From positions 1-15,451 of the forward strand of contig CAYGBW010000090.1 in assembly GCA_964348185.1 (NCBI GenBank): DNA of 15,451 bases. Reading direction: 5' to 3'. Both the position numbers and the translations under genes were made by a program. Below, in pieces: positions 1-8,264 of this stretch. This DNA comes from CAYGBW01 sp964348185. Lineage in GTDB: Bacteria; Desulfobacterota; BSN033; WVXP01. Below the pieces are notes generated by a model, which saw only the letters and a program-made list of their open reading frames with translations, had not been told where the DNA came from and searched no databases. Position 1 is the stretch's first letter. Each line of letters starts with the position of its first letter.

Positions 1-114
1 GGCCTAGCGGCCTCAGACAGCGGAATCTCGCCCCTTCGGGGACACTCCCTTCGCCAAGACGGGTAGCCCCAAAAACTCCGTAATGTTCGCTCCAGGGACA
101 TTTTTCAGTGACGA
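1..114. other. Non-coding, hairpin-prone segment at left edge
   Basis: No convincing gene is visible. On the minus strand a frame stays open for about 33 codons after the TAG of the four-helix remnant, but it has no start and no family I recognise. The stretch contains two short self-complementary units: GGCC-tagc-GGCC at positions 1-12 and CCCC-ttc-GGGG at about 31-41. It resembles the end of a dispersed intergenic repeat that has replaced the rest of the four-helix gene. That is inference only, because one copy is visible and the window edge cuts it. Confidence 0.3.
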
Positions 115-192
115 CTAGTCAGAAAAGGCCCGCCGATGAGCCTTCCTCCAAATACTCAATTCTTGAAAGGCTCTTGCTCGTTTCGGTTTCAT
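115..192 (-). pseudogene. N-terminal remnant of a four-helix-bundle (23S rRNA IVS-type) protein
   Basis: From an ATG on the minus strand this reads 25 residues, MKPKRARAFQELSIWRKAHR and then RAFSD, followed by TAG. The pattern FQ-E/D-L-x-[IV]-W-x-KAH near the N-terminus is the signature start of the small four-helix-bundle proteins of about 115-125 residues first known from 23S rRNA intervening sequences (TIGR02436 type). Only the first helix is present. After the stop, no frame continues the family, and the DNA becomes unrelated GC-rich hairpin-prone sequence. I read it as a truncated gene left by deletion or insertion downstream of obgE. A real 25-residue peptide is possible but unlikely. 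The family assignment rests on a short motif, so certainty is moderate. Confidence 0.5.
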
Positions 193-240
193 TGTGGCTT
201 CTGACTTCTCAGAACACGCTGTCAACCCTGGGCTGGAGAA

Positions 241-1248
241 CTACGATTTTAGCCTCTCCAATTGTCGTCCCATCTCGCTGACCAGAGAACTGAGCCCCTC
301 CCCGGTCAGAGCAGAGATTGGGAAGGCACTGATCCCCCTCTCAGCGAAGACGCCCCCTGCCTCTTCTGCGGGCCGGGGACAATCGAGAAGATCGACTTTG
401 TTCATCGCAACGATCTGGAGCTTTTCTCCCAACCGGGGATTGAAGGCCTTAACCTCCTCCATGACCACCCGATAATCCTCAAGGGGGCCACGATCGAGGA
501 TGCGGGTGATATCTAGCACATGGACGAGGAGAGATGTTCTCTCCACATGCCTAAGAAAGCCTGTCCCCAGGCCACAACCCTGGTGTGCGTTTTCGATCAG
601 TCCTGGAATATCGGCGACGATAAAGCTCTTGAAGTCGTCATACCTCACAGCTCCCAGGTTGGGCGAGGTGGTTGTGAAAGGATAATCGGCAATCCTGGGT
701 CTGGCTGAGGAGATCCTTGAAAGGAGAGTGGATTTCCCGGTATTGGGGCGACCAATGAGGCTCACATCGGCCAGGAGCTTGAGTTCAAGCGCTAGCCATC
801 GCTCCTCTCCTTCCTCTCCCTGATCCGCCCGCCGAGGAGCCCGATCAACAGAGGTGGCAAACTGTGCGTTTCCCCGGCCCCCCCTTCCGCCCTTCGCCGC
901 CACGAATCTTTTCTCCACCCCATCCAGATCCTGGAGGGCGGTACCGGTTTTTGCGTCAAGGACCAGGGTTCCCACCGGAACCCGAACGATAAGATCTTTT
1001 CCCCCCCTACCGGATTGGTTATTCCCCCTGCCCTGTTGTCCGTTCTCAGCCGTGAGTCGAGGATGATAGGAGAGATCAAGAAGGCTTCGCGTTTGAGGGT
1101 CGCTCAGGAAGATAACGTCTCCCCCCCTGCCGCCGTCCCCTCCGTCAGGACCGCCTTTGGGGTGAAACCGCTCTTTCCGAAAGCTCACAGAGCCGATTCC
1201 CCCTCGGCCGCCCTTAACATAAACTCTGACATGATCAACGAACTTCAT
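241..1248 (-). CDS. obgE: Obg family GTPase
   Basis: Obg/CgtA is an essential GTPase that binds the 50S ribosomal subunit late in its assembly and links ribosome maturation to nucleotide state. The 335-residue product has the Gly-rich Obg fold (about residues 1-158, with the typical MKFVDxVxVYVKGG start and KGGPDGGDGGRGG) and then the G domain. It shows G1 GRPNTGKS (166-173), the switch I threonines (192-194), G3 DIPG (213-216), G4 NKVD (283-286) and G5 SALTGEG (312-318). Length is normal for the short form, which lacks the acidic C-terminal extension of E. coli ObgE. It is last in the rplU-rpmA-obgE run, 36 bp after rpmA, and probably co-transcribed. The Shine-Dalgarno match is weak, so the start rests on family alignment and may rely on translational coupling. 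Confidence 0.97.
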   Translation of the reverse strand: MKFVDHVRVYVKGGRGGIGSVSFRKERFHPKGGPDGGDGGRGGDVIFLSDPQTRSLLDLSYHPRLTAENGQQGRGNNQSGRGGKDLIVRVPVGTLVLDAKTGTALQDLDGVEKRFVAAKGGRGGRGNAQFATSVDRAPRRADQGEEGEERWLALELKLLADVSLIGRPNTGKSTLLSRISSARPRIADYPFTTTSPNLGAVRYDDFKSFIVADIPGLIENAHQGCGLGTGFLRHVERTSLLVHVLDITRILDRGPLEDYRVVMEEVKAFNPRLGEKLQIVAMNKVDLLDCPRPAEEAGGVFAERGISAFPISALTGEGLSSLVSEMGRQLERLKS

Positions 1249-1284
1249 GAGGTCGATGTTCAGAGAGGGATCGAAGGGGGGGCA

Positions 1285-1539
1285 TCAGAGGGCAACTATG
1301 CTGACAAGCGTCTTGTTTTTTCCTTTTTTTTCAAACTGAACCCTGCCGTCCATCTTGGCAAAGAGCGTGTAATCTCTCCCCATACCGACGTTCACGCCAG
1401 GGTGAATCTTGGTTCCCCTCTGTCTGACCAGGATGTTCCCTGTCTTCACCACCTGGCCACCAAACCGTTTCACCCCCAGACGCTGCCCTGCGCTGTCCCT
1501 CCCGTTTCGCGAACTCCCACCCGCCTTTTTATGTGCCAT
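1285..1539 (-). CDS. rpmA: 50S ribosomal protein L27
   Basis: L27 is a small basic protein of the 50S subunit whose N-terminus reaches the peptidyl-transferase centre. The 84-residue product starts MAHKKAGGSSRNGRDSAGQR and contains the diagnostic G-x-K-x-FGGQxVxxGNILVRQRG block, then HPGxNVGxGRDxTLFA, which is complete for the family. It begins directly with MAHKK and lacks the cleaved N-terminal extension of Firmicutes L27, which fits a proteobacterial-type lineage. A strong AGGAGGT lies 7 nt before the ATG. It is 19 bp downstream of rplU and 36 bp upstream of obgE, the classical order. Confidence 0.98.
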   Translation of the reverse strand: MAHKKAGGSSRNGRDSAGQRLGVKRFGGQVVKTGNILVRQRGTKIHPGVNVGMGRDYTLFAKMDGRVQFEKKGKNKTLVSIVAL

Positions 1540-1558
1540 GATGGGTACCTCCTGAATG

Positions 1559-1882
1559 TCAAGAAACCTTTGAGAGCTTTATTCGGTCGATTCTCAAACA
1601 GGTGTAAGGTTGCCGATGGCCGGTCTTTCTCCGGTAGCCCTTGCGTCGCTTATGTTTGAAGACAATTATCTTTCGGGCCTTGTCCTGCTCGATGATCTGG
1701 CCAATAACCTGCGCATGGGCCACCAGAGGGGTACCGATCTGGTGATCCTGGCCGTCCGTCACCATGAGGACCTCATTGATCCGGACTTCATCACCCACTT
1801 GGCCGTCCAGACGCTCAACCCGCACACAATCCCCTTCGGATGCCTTATACTGCTTCCCCCCCGTCTGGAAAATCGCATACAT
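1559..1882 (-). CDS. rplU: 50S ribosomal protein L21
   Basis: L21 binds 23S rRNA (domain I region) in the large subunit. The product of 107 residues starts MYAIFQTGGKQYKASEGD, followed by VERLDGQVGDEV, and ends in a basic tail with KHKRRKGYRRKTGHRQPYT, all typical of L21. An in-frame upstream start would add 12 residues (to 1918), but the family always starts at M-Y-A-I, and AGGGAGGT sits at the correct distance before the ATG at 1882, so I choose the shorter form. A candidate sigma70 promoter lies just upstream, giving a leader of about 28 nt. It is the first gene of the rplU-rpmA-obgE unit. Confidence 0.97.
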   Translation of the reverse strand: MYAIFQTGGKQYKASEGDCVRVERLDGQVGDEVRINEVLMVTDGQDHQIGTPLVAHAQVIGQIIEQDKARKIIVFKHKRRKGYRRKTGHRQPYTCLRIDRIKLSKVS

Positions 1883-1917
1883 ACTGTGACCTCCCTGAAA
1901 CCGAAAAAACAGATACA

Positions 1918-1946
1918 AACTTAAGTCATTTTCTCATAAAAGTCAA
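1918..1946 (-). promoter_or_regulatory. Candidate sigma70 promoter of rplU-rpmA-obgE
   Basis: On the minus strand TTGACT (1941-1946) is followed after exactly 17 nt by TAAGTT (1918-1923). The -35 matches the consensus at 5 of 6 positions, while the -10 is poor (3 of 6). The surrounding sequence is AT-rich and it sits about 30-60 nt before the rplU start codon, a sensible place. Position and the -35 support it. The -10 is the weak point. Confidence 0.42.
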
Positions 1947-1972
1947 TGTCCCCGAGCTGTTGCCCAAACGAG

Positions 1973-2009
1973 AATCCCTTTGAGCGCTCGAGAAAAGGGG
2001 AAAGGGATT
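1973..2009. other. Inverted repeat, 9-bp stem, between RNase G and rplU
   Basis: AATCCCTTT (1973-1981) and AAAGGGATT (2001-2009) are perfect 9-base complements around a 19-nt loop, which itself begins with the palindrome GAGCGCTC (1982-1989). It lies between the end of the RNase G gene (2080) and the rplU promoter. Neither side has a T-tract, so it is not a standard intrinsic terminator. It could be an RNA 3'-end stabiliser for the upstream transcript, a processing site, or a protein-binding site. Confidence 0.4.
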
Positions 2010-2079
2010 AGAGCAACGGCCTGTCAACGCGAAACACTCTTGTCGCCGTCAACTCTGAGCGGAAACTCAGGCTTCCGCT

Positions 2080-3597
2080 TTACAACTCCACAATCTCGAA
2101 CTCATCCCGGTGAAATTCCTCTTTCCCTTGAACCACGATTCTCTTACTCAGCTTTTTCTCCAGATCTTCGAGGCTCGCCCGTTCCTCCTCGCAAAGCATC
2201 TGAGCCACGTCGGAATTGACGTCCACCACAATGGTGTCACCTCCGCCATCCAAAGAAACCCGTTCAATCTCTCGAAAGATATCATAACAGACGGTCGTTT
2301 TCGATTTAACATATCCCAATCCCTCACAGTAGGGGCACGGGTCTCCCAGAAGCTGGCCGAGATTCTCCCTGGTTCTTTTCCGGGTCATTTCGACAAGTCC
2401 GAGTTCGGAGATCTTCAATATATTCGATTTTGCGCGATCTTTATTCAGAGCCTCCTCTAGCGTCTGGTATACCAGCTCTCGACCCGATTCCTTGCCCATG
2501 TCGATAAAATCGATGATAATGATTCCCCCGATATTTCTGAGGCGAAGCTGGTAGGCGATTTCTTTGGCGGCCTCAAGGTTCGTTTTCAGGATCGTGTCTT
2601 CGAGATTACTCTTCCCGACAAATTTGCCGGTATTGACATCAATGGCTGTTAGGGCCTCTGTCATCTCGATAACGATGTACCCCCCAGACTTTAGCCAGAC
2701 CTTTCGCTTCAAAGCCTTGTCCAGTTCCATTTCGATGCCATAGGCATCGAAGATAGGGGTTTGCCCTTCATAGAGATCAAGATCGCACCGCAGACGAGGC
2801 ATATAGGTCCCCACAAACTGGGTGATTCGTTCATACTCCTCCTTCGAATCGACAACAACGCGCTTCACATGGGGTGTGACCAGATCCCGAATCGCCCTCA
2901 AAACCATGGTAAGATCGCTGTAAATCAGCCTGGGAGCAGGGGCCCCCTCGTTCTTGCGCTGGATGGTCCCCCAGATTCTTGTCAACAGGTCCATGTCATT
3001 CTTAAGGTCCCCCTCTTGCGCCCCTTCGCTTGCCGTTCTAACAATGAGTCCCGTGCCCGGGGGGCGGATGCTGAGGACGAGGTCCCTTAGCCTTCGGCGC
3101 TCCCCTTCATCCCTGATTCGTCGCGAAATTCCCACATGATCTATCGTTGGCATCAATACGAGGTATCGCCCGGGGAGGGTGATATGAGAGGTGATTCGTG
3201 TCCCTTTGGTGCCAAGGGGTTCCCTTGAAACCTGAACCAGAAGCTCCTGGCCTTCGCAAACCACATCTTCAATCTGCATGGGCTCGTTGAAGAGAGAATT
3301 ACCGGGCTCGAATTCGAGGCTGTCCTGCTCCTCCCCTCCCTCCTCCAACATCCTGTGATATTCTTCGATACTGTTGTAGGCATCGGCCACATAGAGGAAA
3401 GCGGCCCTCTCCAGGCCAATATCGACGAAAGCAGACTGCATGCCCGGAAGGACCTTCACGACTCTGCCCCTGTAAATGTTTCCCACGATGCTCCGATCCT
3501 TCTTCCTCTCTATGTGGACCTCCACCATCCTGCCCCCCTCAAGAAGGGCCACTCGAATTTCCTGGGAAGAGGCATTGATGACGAGTTCACCTTCCAC
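2080..3597 (-). CDS. rng: Ribonuclease G (RNase E/G family)
   Basis: This is an endoribonuclease that cuts single-stranded AU-rich RNA and in bacteria processes rRNA precursors and starts mRNA decay. The 505-residue product matches RNase G from its first residues (GELVINASSQEIRVALLEGG, then VGNIYRGRVxxVLPGMQSAFVDIG). The S1 domain (about 36-140) carries an acidic insertion. The two metal-binding aspartates are D320 (TAIDVNTG) and D363 (IIDFIDM), and the zinc-link CPYC is at 421-424; the spacings of 43 and 58 residues equal those of E. coli RNase E D303/D346/C404. The C-terminal degradosome scaffold of RNase E is absent, so RNase G is the better name. The start is GTG, overlapping the upstream radical SAM gene by 11 nt with GGGAGG before it, so translational coupling is likely. 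Confidence 0.95.
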   Translation of the reverse strand: MEGELVINASSQEIRVALLEGGRMVEVHIERKKDRSIVGNIYRGRVVKVLPGMQSAFVDIGLERAAFLYVADAYNSIEEYHRMLEEGGEEQDSLEFEPGNSLFNEPMQIEDVVCEGQELLVQVSREPLGTKGTRITSHITLPGRYLVLMPTIDHVGISRRIRDEGERRRLRDLVLSIRPPGTGLIVRTASEGAQEGDLKNDMDLLTRIWGTIQRKNEGAPAPRLIYSDLTMVLRAIRDLVTPHVKRVVVDSKEEYERITQFVGTYMPRLRCDLDLYEGQTPIFDAYGIEMELDKALKRKVWLKSGGYIVIEMTEALTAIDVNTGKFVGKSNLEDTILKTNLEAAKEIAYQLRLRNIGGIIIIDFIDMGKESGRELVYQTLEEALNKDRAKSNILKISELGLVEMTRKRTRENLGQLLGDPCPYCEGLGYVKSKTTVCYDIFREIERVSLDGGGDTIVVDVNSDVAQMLCEEERASLEDLEKKLSKRIVVQGKEEFHRDEFEIVEL

Positions 3598-6160
3598 GGA
3601 AGCCTTCCCTCCCGAGTTTCAAAATTCTCATCTGTCTCTTCGTTTCATCGGAGAGAGAGAACACTGAGTCGAGGACCCGGTCGATTCTAATTCCCCCGCC
3701 ATCTCTCCGCTGGAGTACGATCTCCACAAAGCCGCCTCTCCCATGGATCAGGTCTGGCCAGACATCCATGACCCGCCCGTCAACATGGGTGGGGTCGACG
3801 ATGCCCATCCTTTCGATACGGGGGCGAAGGTCAATTCCCCTTTCCTGTCCCCTTAGCGTAAGAACCCATCGATCACGCTCCAGAAAATCCTGAATCCGAG
3901 TCTCAAGGGCTTCGGACGGGCCCTCTCGGAACGCTACCAAATAATGATCTCTCCTCTGGTCCCTGTCCGCGAAACGGTGTTTCCCAAAGAGCGTGCGTAC
4001 TCCCGTGATGCGAAGTCCACGGGGCAACTGAGCGTTCAGGGCCTTCAGGAGGGTCTCCTCATTGACTCGGGATTCGAGTTCCCATTCCATATGTTCACAT
4101 TGGCTTTCCAAGCCCAGAGCCAGAGCGCTCTCGAAGCGGATCCTGGGTGCGGGATGGAATCCCTGAGAGTAACGGAGAGGGATCCCCCCTCGTCGGGCGG
4201 CTCTATGGAAGGCTCTTGCCATATCCAGATGGCCCAGGAACCTAGAGGATCCTACCTTTTGGAACTCCAGCAAGACGTTTGCCCCCTCCCCCCTCGGGGA
4301 ACCCGTGGACTTCTGGGGGAGGGCAGGTTCATGTTTCCCTTTCCATGAACGCGTACGGATTTTCGACCCATTGCATACACCGCATCGGGTGCAATCCCTG
4401 CGGCAGGGATGGGTTCCGATTTCCAGTCTGGACCGATTCCATTCATTTTTCAAAAACCTCTCACTCACACCACATCGGATATGGCTCCAGGGAAGGGTTT
4501 CAGAAAACGGTCTGCCCCGGAGGTAGAAACCCATTTCGATGCCGTTCCTTTCGAAGGCCCTGCACCACGTTTCCCACTGGAAACACTCGCTCCACCCGTC
4601 AAATCGGCACCCCATTTTGAAAGCGTCGTAGAGCACCTGAGACAATCGCCTGTCCCCCCTGGAAAACATACCTTCCAGAAGGCTCATCCTTGGATCATGC
4701 CACTTGAACCTGATCCTCCCTCGGTTCAGTGAGTTCCTCAGTATCTCTTGCCTGGAGCCGGTCTCCTTCAGATTCAGCTGGGGTTCCCATTGAAACGGGG
4801 TGTGGGGTTTGGGCACAAAGGTGGAGACGCTCACGTTTAAACGGGGGGGGCGGCCGCACCCTTTGCCCTGTTGGCAGACCCTCCATGCGAGCCGGATGAT
4901 TTCCTTTACATCGTCTTCAGTTTCCGTGGGAAGGCCGATCATGAAGTAGAGCTTGATCAGGTTCCAGCCGTTTTGATAGAGGGTTTTGGTTGCCTGGAGC
5001 AGGGCCTGATCATCCATCGCCTTGTTGATCACCCGTCGGAGGCGTGGTGTCGCCGCCTCCGGAGCCAGCGTGAATCCCGTCTTTCGAACCCTCTTGATCT
5101 GCTGAACCATCTGGGGCTTCAACGTCTCCACCCGGAGGGAGGGGAAGGAAACCGCTATATTTTCCCTGTGACAATGCTCCATGACGCTTTTGAGAAGGGT
5201 CTCAAGGCAGGTGTAATCTCCGCTGCTCAGGGAGAGAAAAGAGACCTCTTCATAGCCCGTTGAACGGAGGGATTCTTCGATCAAGGCTTTGACGGTTTCC
5301 GGCCTCCGTTCCCGATAGGGGCGATAGATGAATCCGGCATGGCAGAAGCGACAGCCCCGTTTGCATCCCCGGGCGATTTCCACACTCAACCGGTCATGGA
5401 CTGCTTTAAGCCACGGCACAATGGGCTCGCTGGGGTAGGGTGCTCTGTCAAGATCCTCAAGAATTCTTCTCCTCACGTGGGAGTAACCCTCCCTGAGGGG
5501 AATGATCTCCTGGACCCTGCCATCCCTATGATAAACCACGCGAAAAAAGGAGGGGACGTAGACACCCTCTATTCGAGACAGTTCCTCCAAGAGAAGGGCT
5601 TTGGAACTTCTCTTCTTTTTTCCCTCCATCACACAGGCGCAGATCTCCAGAATGGCCTCCTCGCCGTCTCCGATCACCATGACGTCAAAAAAATCCGCTA
5701 CAGGCTCGGGGTTGGCTGTACTTGGCCCGCCTGCAATAACCAAGGGGAATTCATCCCCTCTGTCCCTCGCCCAGACAGGAATACCGGCGAGATCGAGCAT
5801 GTTCAGAATGTTGGTGTAGCTCAGCTCGTATTGAAGGGAAAAACCCAGGATATCAAATTGCCGCAAGGGGCGAGACGACTCCAGAGACGCCAAAGGGATC
5901 CCTCTGGCCCTCATGAGACGCTCCATGTCGGCCCATGGGGCAAAGACCCGTTCCGCGGCGATCTCCTCTGTCCGATTGAGGATGTTGTAAAGGATCTCCA
6001 GTCCCAGATGGGACATGCCCACCTCATACACATCCGGAAAGGCTAGGGCAAAGGTGAGACGGACGTCGTCAGGATCCTTCTGAACCGCATTCCTTTCCCC
6101 ACCCATGTAACGAGCCGGGGAGGATACCAGGGGAAGGATGTGATGAACTGTCCGATCCAC
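3587..6160 (-). CDS. TIGR03960-type radical SAM protein fused to a TIGR03936/DUF2344 domain
   Basis: The protein has 857 residues. The N-terminal part (about 1-240) resembles the cobalamin-binding-like region of B12-type radical SAM enzymes. The radical SAM core follows, with the [4Fe-4S] motif C266-x3-C270-x2-C273 (GCKRGCRFCHAG). The C-terminal third, from about residue 626, starts LLEFQKVGSSRFLGHLDMAR and has RYSQGFHPAPRI, typical of the DUF2344 domain. The linker holds a second cluster, C586-x3-C590-x2-C593-x2-C596, able in principle to bind Fe-S or zinc. Related proteins are often encoded beside RNase G and L21, so a role in RNA or ribosome modification is a fair guess, but I know of no proven substrate. 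The start is GTG at 6160 with GAGGA 7 nt upstream; the end overlaps rng by 11 nt. Confidence 0.92.
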   Translation of the reverse strand: MDRTVHHILPLVSSPARYMGGERNAVQKDPDDVRLTFALAFPDVYEVGMSHLGLEILYNILNRTEEIAAERVFAPWADMERLMRARGIPLASLESSRPLRQFDILGFSLQYELSYTNILNMLDLAGIPVWARDRGDEFPLVIAGGPSTANPEPVADFFDVMVIGDGEEAILEICACVMEGKKKRSSKALLLEELSRIEGVYVPSFFRVVYHRDGRVQEIIPLREGYSHVRRRILEDLDRAPYPSEPIVPWLKAVHDRLSVEIARGCKRGCRFCHAGFIYRPYRERRPETVKALIEESLRSTGYEEVSFLSLSSGDYTCLETLLKSVMEHCHRENIAVSFPSLRVETLKPQMVQQIKRVRKTGFTLAPEAATPRLRRVINKAMDDQALLQATKTLYQNGWNLIKLYFMIGLPTETEDDVKEIIRLAWRVCQQGKGCGRPPRLNVSVSTFVPKPHTPFQWEPQLNLKETGSRQEILRNSLNRGRIRFKWHDPRMSLLEGMFSRGDRRLSQVLYDAFKMGCRFDGWSECFQWETWCRAFERNGIEMGFYLRGRPFSETLPWSHIRCGVSERFLKNEWNRSRLEIGTHPCRRDCTRCGVCNGSKIRTRSWKGKHEPALPQKSTGSPRGEGANVLLEFQKVGSSRFLGHLDMARAFHRAARRGGIPLRYSQGFHPAPRIRFESALALGLESQCEHMEWELESRVNEETLLKALNAQLPRGLRITGVRTLFGKHRFADRDQRRDHYLVAFREGPSEALETRIQDFLERDRWVLTLRGQERGIDLRPRIERMGIVDPTHVDGRVMDVWPDLIHGRGGFVEIVLQRRDGGGIRIDRVLDSVFSLSDETKRQMRILKLGREGFRGR

Positions 6161-6518
6161 GAATGAGTCCTCTAGGGCAAATCCCGATACCCCCTAAGAC
6201 CATGGCTTTGAGGTTCTGGGGCAAGCAAGCTCATACTCACCAAATCCGAAATACAAAACGACTTCGAAATCAACAACTCAGAGGTTTTAAAGGGCGTTTT
6301 GATCTTCTGCCTGCCCCATGAAAAGCACAGTTTATTTGACTGGGGTGATTTGACATCAGAGTCTGTTTCGGCCTGCGACAAGCTCAGACGAGTTGTCGAG
6401 TCGATTTCAATACTCCAATCTCCCACTGGTTACGCTTGCGTCTTCGCCTAAACGCAGGCTGTTTCTCCGATTTCCCGAGCGACGCAATAAAGAAATCTAG
6501 CATAGGCAGAGGCGATTT
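6161..6518. other. Spacer between SpoIID-like gene and radical SAM gene, with repeat-like segment
   Basis: I see no convincing gene. A plus-strand frame stays open from about 6213 to 6451 and reads like protein, but a TGA directly precedes it and there is no start codon with a ribosome site. A minus-strand frame (6172-6426) is equally unsupported. At 6376-6398 CGACAA and TTGTCG form a 6-bp stem around an 11-nt loop containing AGCTCAG. With its flank GAGTCGATT, this motif resembles the repeat at 8283-8390. The part near 6161-6175 holds the ribosome site of the radical SAM gene. No clear promoter could be picked. Confidence 0.35.
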
Positions 6519-7883
6519 TCAACGAACCCCTTCGCTCCGGTAGTGCGTCCTCAGGGTGGTTCCAGGGAAATAATGGCCCAAGATTTCCTGGTATGTCTTC
6601 CCCCGGGCAGACATGACAGCTGCCCCTATCTGGCAGAGTCCGACCCCGTGGCCCCAACCGGCCCCGGTTAGCCGAAAACTCCTGGGAACTCCATCTCTCC
6701 CCGGTTCCCCCTCGATGACAAAGGCAGAACTGTACAGATGGGTCGAGGAGAGCACCCGACGGATTTCGAGTTCCTTCCCCACAGTCAGGGTCCCATCCCT
6801 CCCCACGATCCGGAGGCGAACGATCCGGCCTGAGGCTCCTCTCTCCAGCGGGAGAAGAGCGCGAATCCGCCCCAGATGCCTCCCTGTTTTTTCGGCTAGA
6901 ATCTTACAGATCTCCTCCTGAGAAAAGACTGTCTGCCAACGGAAGAAATCGGTTGTTCCCCGGTCTGACTGTGGGAGGACCGCCTCAAGGAGTTCAGGGT
7001 CTTCAGTATTGCAGAAGGCCTCAGGGGAGCCAGTGATCCAGACCCGGCCATTCGCCTCCTCTGAGAGGGGTAAGGAAAACCCCGGGGGAGGTCTTCGGTT
7101 GTCTGGCAGAGCCCTCAAGTACGGGATATCCCAATCATCCCAGGCGGTGCTGAAATTCTCGGTCATGCCACCACAACACTTTGAATAACGGGTGTCACAG
7201 ATTTCGTTCCCGTGGGTGAGCACTTCCCCGCGAGTCTCCTCGACCGCCCGCTCCGGGTTCGAGGTTCTTTCGCTGAGAATTCCACGGTATCGCTGGCAGT
7301 GATCATCGGCACACACGTCGAAATGCTCATGAACCTCTGCACCAGTCCAACGGAGGATTGTTCCCCCATCCTCCGGTTCAACGGACGGGGGACCAGATGG
7401 GGGGGGTCGACTTTTCCTTCCCATCCTTCGAAAAGCCCAGCTTCTGGAAATGACAGCATGGGCCTTTAGGAACTCAAGAGAGGCCGTCCCCCTCATCTCC
7501 GAACCGATGACACTGGAAAGATACGTTTCCAGAGGAGGTCTGTTGATCACCTGAACCTGTTCCTTGTCGAACGATTGGAGGTGGAGTTCCCCTTGAAGTA
7601 TCAGATCGCGCTCATGCTCCCAGTGGAACCCCGCCCCTATGGGTACCCCTCTCAAAACAGAGCGACACCCTCGGAGCGACTCGGGAAGCAAACGAATGGA
7701 TTGATCGCTCATGATCATATCGCTGCCCCCTTTGAAAAGACCAATCCTCTCACCGTCCAGACGAGCCGAGTACCGCCCTGGGGAGATCCTTACGCTCTGA
7801 TTTGCCCGGAAGTTGCCAACAAGGCGGAAATCGAGGACCCCTTCGACGGCCATCACACCCACTGAGATCAAGGGTTCGCTCAC
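6519..7883 (-). CDS. SpoIID/LytB domain protein (peptidoglycan lytic transglycosylase-like)
   Basis: SpoIID proteins cleave glycan strands lacking stem peptides. Numbering from an upstream GTG at 7892 (457 residues), the domain (about 105-450) shows LETYLSSVIGSEM with the likely catalytic glutamate E132, a C194-x3-H198-C199 group where Bacillus SpoIID has its zinc Cys/His pair, KCCGGMTE (239-246) in place of the usual SGGxTE, and the C-terminal GAGWGHGVGLCQIGA (410-424) with HYFPG. I place the start at the GTG at 7883 because AGAGG is 7 nt before it, whereas it abuts the GTG at 7892. No signal peptide is visible, odd for a wall enzyme; a distant start or non-classical export is possible. It has no sporulation neighbours, so a role in division or wall remodelling is more likely than spore formation. 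Confidence 0.88.
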   Translation of the reverse strand: MSEPLISVGVMAVEGVLDFRLVGNFRANQSVRISPGRYSARLDGERIGLFKGGSDMIMSDQSIRLLPESLRGCRSVLRGVPIGAGFHWEHERDLILQGELHLQSFDKEQVQVINRPPLETYLSSVIGSEMRGTASLEFLKAHAVISRSWAFRRMGRKSRPPPSGPPSVEPEDGGTILRWTGAEVHEHFDVCADDHCQRYRGILSERTSNPERAVEETRGEVLTHGNEICDTRYSKCCGGMTENFSTAWDDWDIPYLRALPDNRRPPPGFSLPLSEEANGRVWITGSPEAFCNTEDPELLEAVLPQSDRGTTDFFRWQTVFSQEEICKILAEKTGRHLGRIRALLPLERGASGRIVRLRIVGRDGTLTVGKELEIRRVLSSTHLYSSAFVIEGEPGRDGVPRSFRLTGAGWGHGVGLCQIGAAVMSARGKTYQEILGHYFPGTTLRTHYRSEGVR

Positions 7884-7940
7884 CTCGTCCACCTCTTGAA
7901 AGTTTTCCCTGGATAGTTATATCCCTGGCGTACGATCCCT

Positions 7941-7969
7941 ATTTTAACTCATCTCAAAGAATAGAAGAA
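7941..7969 (-). promoter_or_regulatory. Weak candidate promoter of the SpoIID-like gene
   Basis: On the minus strand TAAAAT (7941-7946) matches the -10 consensus at 5 of 6 positions and lies about 60 nt before the start of the SpoIID-like gene in an AT-rich stretch. The hexamer 17 nt upstream (TTCTTC) is a poor -35. I record it only because the -10 and its place are reasonable. Confidence 0.25.
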
Positions 7970-8264
7970 CACAAAAATCCTTCCCACCCCTCTCATTTGA
8001 TGTAAACGGCTGATCATTCATCGGGCTCTTTCACGAAAGGGTTGGATTTGTTGCTCCCCTATCTTCTCCAATACAGAGGAAAGCCTTCGTCCCAGGGAGT
8101 CTTGAAGTTTCCCCAACAAAAAGCCGATCGTAGGATAGTCTCCCTTCTCTCGGAAATTGGAATCTTGCGGGACTGGGATGGTGGAATGAAGGCTGAGCGT
8201 CTTCAGTCTATGGTGAGGGGTATCGATATCGATGCCGATGCATGGGAGACGTGGCATACACACG

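Noticed and set aside
1015..1659. 214-aa plus-strand frame
   Set aside because: It is the complement of obgE, rpmA and rplU, which are certain. Its composition is a shadow of their codon use.
5339..6046. 235-aa plus-strand frame
   Set aside because: It is antisense to the radical SAM gene, has no family signature, and arises from GC-biased third positions.
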